Part shown: positions 34,641 through 43,249 of the stretch, piece after piece | Layout: every line of letters starts with the position of its first letter | Position numbering within the stretch: the stretch's first letter is position 1 | Assembly: GCF_002933875.1 (NCBI RefSeq) | Contig: NZ_BFAV01000119.1 | Span: forward strand, 22,472-86,471 | Source: Desulfocucumis palustris | GTDB lineage: Bacteria > Bacillota > Desulfotomaculia > Desulfotomaculales > Desulfocucumaceae | Length of the DNA: 64,000 nucleotides | Reading direction: 5' to 3' | Notes under the pieces: model-generated | What the model was told of the DNA's origin: nothing | Seen by the model: the letters and a program-made list of their open reading frames with translations, nothing else | The model's database searches: none | Position numbers and translations under genes: made by a program

Positions 34641-35099
34641 CTAACGCCCCAGGTCAAGGGCCGCCAAGGCGGCTTCCTCCTTTTGTCTCATAATGTTCCT
34701 CTGGTCCTCCGTGCCGTGGTCGTAGCCTAAAAGGTGCAGCGCCCCGTGAGCGGTGAGGTAAGCCACTTCCCGCATAAAACCGTGTCCGTATTCCCTGGAC
34801 TGTTCCTCCGCCCTTTCCAGGGATAAAACCACGTCTCCCAGAATCCTTTCCTCCCCGGAATCCGGCATGGGCTCCCCTTCCTCCAGGGCGAAGGAAAGAA
34901 CATCGGTGGGGCTGTCAATACCCCGGTATTCCCGGTTTAACTGGCGGATATAGTCATTGTCCACAAAAACCACGCTAATCTCCGCGCCGGGGTCAATTAA
35001 TTCCCTTTCCAGCACTGCCAGCACAACCTTTTCCACCGTGGCCGCGATTTCTTCACTGAGCTGGATTTTTTCCTGCAAGTTGCTTACGAGAACCGGCAT
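34641..35099 (-). CDS. ybeY: Endoribonuclease YbeY
   Basis: A 152-aa zinc-dependent RNase involved in 16S rRNA 3' maturation and 70S quality control. The metal site HGALHLLGYDH (H-x3-H-x5-H) is intact near the C-terminus, with RGIDSPTDVLSF earlier. It overlaps the preceding HD-phosphodiesterase gene by 47 bp in a different frame, so the two are probably coupled. Confidence 0.97.
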   Translation of the reverse strand: MPVLVSNLQEKIQLSEEIAATVEKVVLAVLERELIDPGAEISVVFVDNDYIRQLNREYRGIDSPTDVLSFALEEGEPMPDSGEERILGDVVLSLERAEEQSREYGHGFMREVAYLTAHGALHLLGYDHGTEDQRNIMRQKEEAALAALDLGR

Positions 35100-37233
35100 T
35101 TCGATTCTTTCTCCTTTCCATTTCCTTGGACATATCCGGATATTCCACCCTGGAATGGAAAATGCCGCTTAAAACCTTTAAAAAAGAATTTGCAATGGCG
35201 TCCAGATCCTTAAAGGTAAGGTCGCATTCGTCCAACTGTCCGTCCAGCAGTTTATCCTTTATTATTTTACGTACCAGCCCCTCAATCCGTCCATGGGTCC
35301 GGTTTTGCAGGGACCTTACCGCCGCCTCCACGGAATCGGCCAGCATTACTATGGCGGCTTCCCGGGTCTGGGGCTTTGGCCCCTCGTATCTGAATTCGTC
35401 CTCGTTTACATTTTCGGCGCCGTTGTTCTCAAGGGCCTTGTGGTAAAAATAGCTGCACATTCCGCTGCCGTGATGCTGCTCAATGATATCCAGTATATCC
35501 TTGGGCAATTTGTATTCCCGGCCCAGTTCCAGCCCGTCTTTCACGTGGGAGGTCAAAATAAGGGTGCTCAGGCTGGGGGCGATTTTATCATGTGGATTGT
35601 CCGAAGTCATCTGGTTCTCTATGAAAAAATAAGGCCTTTTGATTTTACCGATATCGTGATAATAGGCGCCCACCCTTACCAACAGGCTCTCGCCGCCCAC
35701 TTCCTCGGTGGCCGCCTCAGCCAGGTTGGCCACCAGAATGCTGTGATGATAGGTGCCCGGGGCCTCTGTAAGCAATTTTTTCAAAAGAGGATTGCTGGGA
35801 TGGGAAAGCTCCAGCAGCCTTACCGAAGAGGTTATGCCAAAGGTGCTTTCCAGGTATGGCAGGGCCCCGATGGTCAGCACCGAGGAAAGCAATCCGTTAA
35901 TGGTTCCCAGTATTAAACCGGAACTCAGCACCAGCCCGGCTGAATTATTGCCTATAATACCCATGGTAAGTATGGCCGCCACGCTTGCGGCCCCGGTGTA
36001 CAGCCCGGCCCTGACCAGGTCCCCTCTCTGGCTAAGCTTGCTTACACTGTATACCCCCGCAAAACCGCTGATCAGACCCACCATTCCGAATTCAATCCGC
36101 CCGCCGGATATCAGCACCAGCAGGAAGCTCATTATGGCCAGCACCAGCACAGCCAGCCGGGAGTCCAGCAGTATGGCGATAAGCATTCCCCCGGCCGCCA
36201 GTGGAACCATGTAACCAAGCTGGGCGTCCAGCTGCCGCCAGGTGTCAATGTCGATGGCCAGTAAGCCCTTGGCCACCGCCAGAACCACCACCACTATTAT
36301 GCCCAGCAGGTAAAGATGACCCGCATGCTTATATATTTCCCTGTTCTGCTGGTAAAGGTAAAAAAGAACCACCAGCATGAGTATGGCCACCAGCAGGGCG
36401 GTGCCCACCACGCCCCGCCAGGAAGCAAGGCTCCTGGTCAATCCCAGGGCCTCCAGCTTTTTCATATGCTCCTCTTTTACAACATCCCCCACACCTATAA
36501 TCTTTTCATCCTGTTTTATTGTTACCATTACGGGCGGTACGGACTCCCTGGCCGCCTGCTCCAGCGCGCCGGTCCTTATTTCGTTGAATATTTTATTGGG
36601 CCGCAGGTAATAGTTGGTCAGTCCCTGTCCGAGGTTAATGTAGGCATTATCCAGATGCAGGCTTTTAATGCCGGTTACGATGCTCTTTTTGGTCTCTTCC
36701 AGGTTTTCCTGGGTTATTCCCTTTTCCATGGCGGCGGCTACATATTTGTTCAGTTCCGTATCAAGGAGCTTCAGGGAATCAGCCCCGGGGCGGGCCAGAA
36801 CCGCCAGATCCTGCTCCGACATGCTGAAATGCAATAAGGAACGAAGGCGGCCCTCCTTTTCCTCGTTGCTGAGGTCGCCCTGTTCCTGTATAACCTTTAT
36901 GGATTCCAGCACGGAGGTAATATCCTGCCGCACGGCCCCGCTGGCCTGCTCGTTATCCTCATATTGAGGCTCAACATTGGCGGCGGCTATTTGTCTTCTT
37001 TCCTCGGTTTTATCCTTATCCTCAAACTCCACTTCCCTGGGAGCGTAAACATCTTCCCTGGAAACGTCGCCCAACTGCAAATCTACCTTCTGAGGCATAA
37101 AATCAACGGAAATAAGCAGGGTTAAAATTACAAAAAACACCGTGGCGGCCAGGCTCCTGCGAACTTTACGCTGTTTCATCAGAAGGGAAATGCCGCTTGC
37201 CACTTTCCTCCCAAGGCTGGCGAATGGAAGCAT
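35053..37233 (-). CDS. pgpH: 7TM-HD cyclic-di-AMP phosphodiesterase (PgpH/YqfF)
   Basis: A 726-aa membrane protein. One N-terminal helix, a large extracytoplasmic 7TMR-HDED domain (residues 60-300) and seven more hydrophobic helices precede the cytoplasmic HD domain. HSILVANLAEAATEEVGG, GAYYHDIGKIKRPYFF and ILDIIEQHHGSG give the metal-binding residues. PgpH members hydrolyse c-di-AMP. The gene order phoH-pgpH-ybeY is conserved in Firmicutes. Confidence 0.95.
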   Translation of the reverse strand: MLPFASLGRKVASGISLLMKQRKVRRSLAATVFFVILTLLISVDFMPQKVDLQLGDVSREDVYAPREVEFEDKDKTEERRQIAAANVEPQYEDNEQASGAVRQDITSVLESIKVIQEQGDLSNEEKEGRLRSLLHFSMSEQDLAVLARPGADSLKLLDTELNKYVAAAMEKGITQENLEETKKSIVTGIKSLHLDNAYINLGQGLTNYYLRPNKIFNEIRTGALEQAARESVPPVMVTIKQDEKIIGVGDVVKEEHMKKLEALGLTRSLASWRGVVGTALLVAILMLVVLFYLYQQNREIYKHAGHLYLLGIIVVVVLAVAKGLLAIDIDTWRQLDAQLGYMVPLAAGGMLIAILLDSRLAVLVLAIMSFLLVLISGGRIEFGMVGLISGFAGVYSVSKLSQRGDLVRAGLYTGAASVAAILTMGIIGNNSAGLVLSSGLILGTINGLLSSVLTIGALPYLESTFGITSSVRLLELSHPSNPLLKKLLTEAPGTYHHSILVANLAEAATEEVGGESLLVRVGAYYHDIGKIKRPYFFIENQMTSDNPHDKIAPSLSTLILTSHVKDGLELGREYKLPKDILDIIEQHHGSGMCSYFYHKALENNGAENVNEDEFRYEGPKPQTREAAIVMLADSVEAAVRSLQNRTHGRIEGLVRKIIKDKLLDGQLDECDLTFKDLDAIANSFLKVLSGIFHSRVEYPDMSKEMERRKNRNAGSRKQLAGKNPAQ

Positions 37234-37244
37234 ATTTCCACCCC

Positions 37245-38213
37245 CTATAGGTTCCCCTTATTACCCTCTTCATAAGCTTTAACTATTTCCTGTACCAGAG
37301 GGTGGCGAACAATATCCCCGGTGGTAAGGTACTGAATATTTATCCCCTCTATGTTCTCCAATATTCTCTGGGCGTGCACCAGTCCCGAAGTCTGCCCCCG
37401 GGGCAGATCGATCTGAGTTATGTCTCCCGTTATTACAGCCTTGGAACCAAAGCCCAGGCGGGTGAGAAACATCTTCATCTGCTCCACCGTGGTATTCTGC
37501 GCCTCGTCAAGAATAATAAAGGCGTCTTCAAGGGTGCGGCCCCTCATATAAGCCAGGGGAGCAATCTCAATGGTGTTTTTCTCCAGGTATTTCTGGGTAT
37601 TTTCCGCCCCAAGGGTGTCGTAAAGGCCGTCATAAAGCGGGCGCAGGTAAGGATCCACCTTTTCCTGGAGATCCCCGGGCAAAAAGCCGAGCTTTTCCCC
37701 GGCCTCCACCGCAGGCCTTGTTAAAACAAGCCTCTGCACCTCTTTGTTGCGCAGGGCGCTTATGGCCATAACCACCGCCAGATAAGTCTTTCCGGTACCG
37801 GCAGGGCCGATGGCGAATACTATGTCATGCTTTTTTATGGATTCAATATATTTTTGCTGGCCCAGGGTTTTGGGCTTTATTTGCTTCCCCCTGGAGGTGG
37901 AAAAAATAACATCCCTGGCAAGACTGCTCAAGGCGCCGTTTACCCCAGTGGTCACGGCCTTCAACACATAGTTGATTTCGTGGCTGGTCAGCCTGTTCCC
38001 CGCCCGGTAGTAGTCCTGTAACTGACTAAAAACCTCTTTAGCCATATCAGCCTGCTCCGGCTGCCCAAGTATCACCAACTCTTCTCCCCGGACCACCACC
38101 CGTATACCCAAAGCCTTCTCAATAAGCGACAGATGCTCGTCATGGCGGCCGAAAATTTCGGCTGCCGCACCCAAATCCTCCAATATTACCCTAGCTTCGG
38201 TTTGTTCCGTCAA
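37245..38213 (-). CDS. phoH: PhoH-family ATPase
   Basis: A 322-aa P-loop NTPase, the PhoH/YbeZ type linked to RNA metabolism and YbeY. A KH-like N-terminal domain precedes Walker A GPAGTGKTYLAVVMA and Walker B AFIILDEAQN, with ITGDITQIDLP as sensor. The TTG at 38213 was chosen because AGGAGG lies upstream and the family starts with a similar TEQ segment; an upstream ATG at 38303 adds 30 unlike residues. Confidence 0.94.
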   Translation of the reverse strand: MTEQTEARVILEDLGAAAEIFGRHDEHLSLIEKALGIRVVVRGEELVILGQPEQADMAKEVFSQLQDYYRAGNRLTSHEINYVLKAVTTGVNGALSSLARDVIFSTSRGKQIKPKTLGQQKYIESIKKHDIVFAIGPAGTGKTYLAVVMAISALRNKEVQRLVLTRPAVEAGEKLGFLPGDLQEKVDPYLRPLYDGLYDTLGAENTQKYLEKNTIEIAPLAYMRGRTLEDAFIILDEAQNTTVEQMKMFLTRLGFGSKAVITGDITQIDLPRGQTSGLVHAQRILENIEGINIQYLTTGDIVRHPLVQEIVKAYEEGNKGNL

Positions 38214-38312
38214 TAAAATTACTACCTCCTGAATAAAATGAATATTTCCATATGCTACAGGACGAAGGGCCTGGTTTACACATTTAACCAAAAACAACTT
38301 CACGGTATGATA

Positions 38313-39551
38313 TCACGGCTTGAACTGTTTTTCAACTCCGATATCCTCCAGGGTCTCCACAAAAACACTGATCCTCACCAGATTCTCGGGGTTTTTAACG
38401 CTCACTTCCTTTACTTCCCGGACCATAACCCGGGAACCGGAAGGCATTACCCGGGACACCTGGGCCATGGCTCTCTGCTCGGCCAGCGCCAGCGCCTGTC
38501 CCCTGGTCCTCTGCTCGGTATATCTTTCGGTTTCATGATATTTTTCAGTTATTAGTTCGACAGGTACGCTTATATTCCTCCATTGGAGGGGCTTTTTAAC
38601 CTGGCTCTCACCGGTGCTTTCAATAAATGGAATATTTTTGGGACCCTTTAAAATTATTTCCTTGCCTGCGATTTTCATGCAAACCCTGGAAACTTCATCT
38701 CCGGTAAGACGGGTTATCTTCTCTTCCAGCAGGGCCTCGCCATAGCCTTCATACCAGACCCTGGCCCGGACCAGTCCCTTGGCCTGAACAATGGTGTTCT
38801 CCATTACGCCGCTTCTTTCCTGCCCCGGATTATTCTCCCCCTCAATGGATAACCCGGGGCCGGGTATTATCCCGGAGATCAGAATCTGGCCGGGCACCAC
38901 CGTATCTCCTTCCTTCACCGCGGGGTTGCCGGACAGCACCAGTATCTCCTTGATCAGTCCGGCCTTGGCTGCCACGATGTGGGCGGGATGCTCATCCCTG
39001 ACCCCGGGAATTACCTTTTCCGCCACCTGAATTTTCACCCTGGTTCCCCTAACATACACACCCGCCCAGGAGATTTCCGGATAATCCTCTTTAATGACGC
39101 TCTCCACCCTGGAGGGAGTAAAGTTCCACTTAAAAACCCATTTCTTCAACCCGGCTTTGGAGGCGGACTCCAATATCTGCCCGTCGGTTATTTTTTTATT
39201 TCCCTCAATGTCCACGAACCATATAAAGGAGCTTAGCATGTACATCCCCAGCAGGAAAACAGCCGCCCCGGCCAGCAGCGATTTCCTCCGGCGCGCCCTG
39301 GAAAGCAGAAAGGGCAGCCCCTCCCTGTCCTTGAATTCAAACCGGCACTTTGTGGCCCTGGCTATATGGCGCAGGGGATGTACGGCGCTGAGCCTGGCGC
39401 TGACCAAAATATTCCGGCTGTCCAGCCGTTTGATATCCCAGAGAAATATTCCCCGGCCGGCAGCCATATTGATGAATTTTTCCAGGTTATTGCCCCGGAC
39501 CATTATCCTTACGTAACCGGTTAGAAAAGATAACAATTTAAAGATAAACAT
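38313..39551 (-). CDS. yqfD: Sporulation protein YqfD
   Basis: A 412-aa single-pass membrane protein required for efficient sporulation. The N-terminus GYVRIMVRGNNLEKFINMA is typical, with a membrane segment near residue 95 (LLAGAAVFLLGMYMLSSFIW). The extracellular part has GTRVKIQVAEKV and the GNPAVKEGDTVVPGQILISG segment. It follows yqfC as in Bacillus subtilis. Confidence 0.94.
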   Translation of the reverse strand: MFIFKLLSFLTGYVRIMVRGNNLEKFINMAAGRGIFLWDIKRLDSRNILVSARLSAVHPLRHIARATKCRFEFKDREGLPFLLSRARRRKSLLAGAAVFLLGMYMLSSFIWFVDIEGNKKITDGQILESASKAGLKKWVFKWNFTPSRVESVIKEDYPEISWAGVYVRGTRVKIQVAEKVIPGVRDEHPAHIVAAKAGLIKEILVLSGNPAVKEGDTVVPGQILISGIIPGPGLSIEGENNPGQERSGVMENTIVQAKGLVRARVWYEGYGEALLEEKITRLTGDEVSRVCMKIAGKEIILKGPKNIPFIESTGESQVKKPLQWRNISVPVELITEKYHETERYTEQRTRGQALALAEQRAMAQVSRVMPSGSRVMVREVKEVSVKNPENLVRISVFVETLEDIGVEKQFKP

Positions 39552-39604
39552 TGCTCTCCCCCGCTTTAAAACTTAGTGCTTCATAATAAAGCCGGTCATT
39601 TTTA

Positions 39605-39886
39605 TTACTCAAAAAACACCCCGGTTATCTTGCCGTCAACGCTTATCTCCTCCGGCAGTATGTTCCTCAGCAGCAGGTTCTCTCCTTTGACCACCACCAC
39701 ATATTCACTGACATTAATCCTAACCGTCTCGGAGGTATACTCCACTATTCCCCGGTGATTCTCGATAAAAACCTGAAGATTGCCCAATATCACCACTTTA
39801 GGCAGATCCAGCACCACGTCGCTGGGAATCTCAAGTATATCGGACATCTGCCGTTTTACTTTCTGTTTGAAATCTCTCCAGGCCAT
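39605..39886 (-). CDS. yqfC: Sporulation protein YqfC
   Basis: A 93-aa protein of the YqfC/YabP family. DILEIPSDVVLDLPKVVILG and INVSEYVVVVKGENLLLRNI match the family; the first is read as an N-terminal strand pair. ATG 39886 is nine bases after AAGGAGGGG. It begins the sporulation-to-era operon. The next 192 bp to selD hold a promoter-like TATAAT but no gene. Confidence 0.93.
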   Translation of the reverse strand: MAWRDFKQKVKRQMSDILEIPSDVVLDLPKVVILGNLQVFIENHRGIVEYTSETVRINVSEYVVVVKGENLLLRNILPEEISVDGKITGVFFE

Positions 39887-40099
39887 TTTATCCCCTCCTT
39901 GTCCCAATATATGATTTAACGGGGGAAAAGATTACCACACTTATTAACATGCGTCCGGCCCCGGACACATGTGATTTCCTTATCAACAGCACGCCGGCAA
40001 TAAGTATTTTTTATCGGCGCTATAACCAGTTAGCGTTAATTGTTTAAAGAAATAGTGGTATTATAATTGGTAAGCCTGTACGGAGAGGGAGGTGCAGTA

Positions 40100-41137
40100 A
40101 TGGAACAGATAAAGCTGACGGGCATGACCAAATCATCCGGCTGAGCGGCAAAGGTGGGACCAGCCACCCTGTCGCAAGTGCTGCGACACCTACCCCCAAT
40201 TAATGATCCCAGGCTTCTGGTGGGACCCGAAACCTCCGATGATGCCGCTGTTTATAAAATTGATGATAATACCGCCTTAATCCATACGGTGGATTTCTTT
40301 ACACCGGTGGTTGACGACCCCTATCTTTTCGGCCAGATTGCCGCGGCCAATTCCCTTAGCGATGTTTATGCCATGGGCGGCAAGCCTTTCCTGGCTTTAA
40401 ACATCGTATGCTTTCCAAACTGCCTTTCCCCGGACATTCTTGCCGAAATACTGAGGGGCGGCGCGGAGAAGGTTGCGGAGGCGGGAGCCATCGTGGCCGG
40501 CGGTCACACCGTGCAGGATGACGAGCCGAAGTACGGCCTGGCGGTAACGGGCCTGGTGCATCCGGACAAAGTAATTTCCAACGCCGGGGCTGTCCCCGGG
40601 GATATGCTGGTGCTGACAAAACCGCTGGGAACCGGTATAGTCAACACTGCCATAAAAGGAGACCTGGCCCCGGAAGAATCGGTAAAGGCCGCCGTAAACG
40701 CCATGTCCTCGTTAAACCGGGGCGCTTCCGAGGCCATGATCAATGCCGGCGCCAGGGCCTGCACCGATATAACGGGATTCGGACTGGTCGGACACGCGGT
40801 GGAAATGGCCAGGGGCAGCGGGGTAACCATAACGCTCCGGACTAAAAGCATACCCCTGCTGCCCGGAGTGAAGGAACTGGCTGCCATGGGACTTATTCCG
40901 GCGGGAGCGTACGCCAACAGGGACTATTTCGGGACCATGGCACATTTCGCGAACGAAGACACCCCGCCTGAAATCAGGGCCATACTGTACGACCCCCAGA
41001 CCTCTGGAGGGCTTCTCATAGCTATAGATAAAAGCAAGCTGGATTCTCTAATGGAAGAAATGGAGAGAATGGGCGTGGCCGCGGCGGTGGTGGGTACTGT
41101 CCGGCAAAAAGAGGCCGCTGCCGTGGAAATAATATAA
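40100..41137 (+). CDS. selD: Selenide, water dikinase (selenophosphate synthetase), selenoprotein
   Basis: Makes selenophosphate from selenide and ATP for selenocysteine and selenouridine synthesis. Translation from ATG 40100 (GGGAGG upstream) meets an in-frame TGA at 40142-40144, codon 15, in the context SSG-U-AAKVGP. This is the catalytic Cys/Sec position of SelD. Beyond it the frame is open to 41137, 345 codons in all, with [11 protein letters not shown] and [18 protein letters not shown] as family motifs. A start after the TGA would lose the active site. A SECIS-like hairpin follows the TGA. Confidence 0.95.
40145..40175 (+). promoter_or_regulatory. SECIS-like hairpin of selD
   Basis: Immediately after the TGA, GCGGC can pair with GTCGC, and inside it GGTGG pairs with CCACC around the loop GACCAG. 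The loop begins with G, as in bacterial SECIS elements, and the spacing fits SelB-guided decoding. Confidence 0.72.
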
Positions 41138-41230
41138 AAGCCGGAGTCCGCAAAGAAGGCTATTAACTGGAGAGGTTCCAGGCCGCGAAGGTTTTAGGTG
41201 AGGAAATATGTGCAAAGGCGGGTGTAATGT

Positions 41231-41842
41231 TTGAAGGAGCTTGACTGCCGGGGGCTTGCCTGCCCCCAACCGGTGATTACCACCAAAAAAGCCCTGGACA
41301 CCATGGTTTCCGATACTCTGATAACCATAGTAGACAACGAAACGGCCAGGGAAAACGTTTCCCTTTTTGCCCGGAACGCTGGTTGCGGGGTATCCGTGGA
41401 GCAAAAAGGGGCTGACTTTTACATCACCATCACCAAAGGTGAGGAAACCCCGGGAGTGAAAGAGACCGTCCCGGAAGTCAAGCCCGCGGCGGCGGGAGAA
41501 AATGCCGGAACAGTGTATTTTATAAGCAGTAACGTTCTCGGTCAGGGGTCCCCGGACCTGGGCATGACACTTATGAAAAGCCTGATGAACACTTTAAGCG
41601 AAACAGACCCGCTGCCCGGCACCCTAATTTTTTTGAACAGCGGGGTGTATCTCACCTGCGAGGGCTCTGTTGTGCTGGAAAAACTGCTGATGATGGGAAG
41701 CCGGGGAGTAAAAATACTTTCCTGCGGCACGTGCCTTGAATATTATAAACTCAAGGAAAAACTCCAAGTTGGAATAATAAGCAACATGTATGATATAAAC
41801 AACATACTAACCGGCCCCGGAAAGGTGATAACCGTCGCCTGA
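41231..41842 (+). CDS. yedF: YedF-type selenium-metabolism protein (TusA-like plus DsrE-like)
   Basis: A 203-aa protein with two parts. Residues 1-70 are a TusA/SirA sulfurtransferase-like domain with the cysteine in CRGLACPQPVI. Residues 95-200 are DsrE-like (FLNSGVYLTCEG, SCGTCLEYYKL). Proteins of this build are regularly linked to selD and are thought to help deliver selenium. The start is TTG at 41231 with GGCGGGTG upstream; the nearby ATG 41227 leads to an immediate stop. It lies 93 bp after selD. Confidence 0.9.
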   Translation: MKELDCRGLACPQPVITTKKALDTMVSDTLITIVDNETARENVSLFARNAGCGVSVEQKGADFYITITKGEETPGVKETVPEVKPAAAGENAGTVYFISSNVLGQGSPDLGMTLMKSLMNTLSETDPLPGTLIFLNSGVYLTCEGSVVLEKLLMMGSRGVKILSCGTCLEYYKLKEKLQVGIISNMYDINNILTGPGKVITVA

Positions 41843-41848
41843 CATACC

Positions 41849-41957
41849 TTGTGGACATTCCTTTGTTGATTTTGTTAAGAAGTTAGTAACTAAACCAACC
41901 CAACAAATATGTGGAAACGTAAGGATTATAGCTGACCCGAGAAGGTGTGTCCCCTGA
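41849..41957. repeat. Dispersed GGGGACA-type repeat, copy 6
   Basis: GTGGACATTCCTTTGTT at 41851 and GAAGGTGTGTCCCC ending at 41954 in inverted orientation, just downstream of yedF. Confidence 0.55.
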
Positions 41958-42006
41958 CCTTAACGCAACAGGGAGGTTACCCGTTCATCCGGGAACCTCC
42001 CTGCAA

Positions 42007-42228
42007 TTATACCTGGATTACTTCCTTTACCTCTGGAACTGCTTGTTTGAGCGACCGCTCAATCCCCATTTTCAGGGTTACAGTGGACATGGGTCAGCCA
42101 CCGCAGGCACCTTTTAATTTTACCTTGACGACATTATCCGGGGTAACTTCCACCAGTTCCACATCCCCGCCGTCGCGCTGCAGGGCCGGACGTACTTTAT
42201 CCAGGGCGGCCTGTATCTTTTCGCGCAT
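42007..42228 (-). CDS. NifU-like Fe-S scaffold/carrier domain, selenoprotein (CxxU)
   Basis: A 73-aa NifU C-terminal-domain protein. REKIQAALDKVRPALQRDGG is the family N-terminus and KLKGACGG-U-PMSTVTLKMG holds the metal motif. The second cysteine of the CxxC pair is replaced by an in-frame TGA (42094-42096, codon 45). After it the conserved sequence continues to the normal C-terminus ERSLKQAVPEVKEVIQV and TAA. AAAGGAGG lies seven bases before the ATG. With selD beside it, reading the TGA as selenocysteine is the natural interpretation. A point mutation or error TGC to TGA is the alternative. Confidence 0.88.
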
Positions 42229-42390
42229 TTTTTCTGACCTCCTTTCCGTGCTTAATATATTATGACCTGGCTACTATACACGGTATGTGCTTTATTTGTT
42301 GCAATCTTAATCATTTTAACCTGTTATTACCACCATGGCAAGACTAAAGCAATCATAAATCTCATGTAACGGCCTTATCTTACGGAAGAT

Positions 42391-42999
42391 TCAATTAATC
42401 TGGGATTTATCCGGATTCCCGGGCACCTTGATTATCTGCCCGACACTTAACTGGCTATTCACTGAAATGCCGTTAACTTTAGCCAGATATTCCGAATACC
42501 TTATGGAATTGTAATAACGTTTGGAAATGTGGGAAAGGGACTCGCCGCTCTGCACCCGGTGGTTGATATAGCCGCCCGGCTGCAAACCGGAGGGATCGGA
42601 ATTATTCGCAGTTTCTTTCGGGGCAGCCTGCCCGTTCCGGGCGGTGCCCGCAGCGGAAACACTATTACCGAAATTTTCTCCTGAATTCCGGGGCTGGGTC
42701 TCATCCTTCGGCTGAACAGTATTAACCGGAGGCATCCGTCCGGCAAGCTGTTTTTTCAGCATGTCGTTCTCTTCCTGCAGAACGGCCACCTGGGAACGAA
42801 GCGCAGCCGAATCCTGCCGGAGGTTCCATATAAGGCTGCCCGGCAAAATCAAAATAACCCCCGCCACCAAAAATATCAGCAGGGTTTTCAAAATTTTGCC
42901 GGAATAATTTGATGGCTTTGCGGCCAGATAATTTTCAATCTCCCTGACGGTTCTACCCTCAACCTTGAATTCTCCCTTTTGCGTTCCCGGTTTTTCCAT
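42391..42999 (-). CDS. LysM-domain membrane protein
   Basis: A 202-aa protein: short cytoplasmic N-terminus, one membrane helix near residues 37-58 (LLIFLVAGVILILPGSLIW), a coiled-coil-like stretch (ALRSQVAVLQEENDMLKKQL), a low-complexity linker and a C-terminal LysM domain (HRVQSGESLSHISKRYYNS to VGQIIKVPG). LysM binds peptidoglycan, so a cell-wall anchored role is likely. ATG 42999 has GAAGGG upstream. Confidence 0.85.
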   Translation of the reverse strand: MEKPGTQKGEFKVEGRTVREIENYLAAKPSNYSGKILKTLLIFLVAGVILILPGSLIWNLRQDSAALRSQVAVLQEENDMLKKQLAGRMPPVNTVQPKDETQPRNSGENFGNSVSAAGTARNGQAAPKETANNSDPSGLQPGGYINHRVQSGESLSHISKRYYNSIRYSEYLAKVNGISVNSQLSVGQIIKVPGNPDKSQIN

Positions 43000-43174
43000 A
43001 CCCACAACCCTTCCGAACCGTAAATGCAATCAGCTTCCTTATGTTTTCCCAATTAGTTCGGCAAAAAAATACATTTTCCTTGAGCATATAATAATTTTTA
43101 CGGACAACCCACCGGCCGGGCCGTAGCAGACACACGGCATTTTTCCCCGCGGGCGGCCGGTGTTGATAAATATC

Positions 43175-43198
43175 TATAGCCACCCGCAGGTGGCTATA
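43175..43198. repeat. Perfect 10-bp-stem hairpin between anti-sigma and LysM genes
   Basis: TATAGCCACC and GGTGGCTATA around CGCA. No T-tract follows on either strand, so a terminator role is uncertain. The rest of this 250-bp gap shows no gene. Confidence 0.6.
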
Positions 43199-43249
43199 TT
43201 AAAATTATATATCAAGCCGGAGTTAAATTTTTTCGGCCTTACCATGAAA

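Noticed and set aside
42262..42369. 35-codon frame encoding a hydrophobic peptide on the plus strand
   Set aside because: It overlaps the promoter region of the NifU-like gene and has no ribosome-binding site; the upstream sequence is the complement of the NifU gene's own Shine-Dalgarno.
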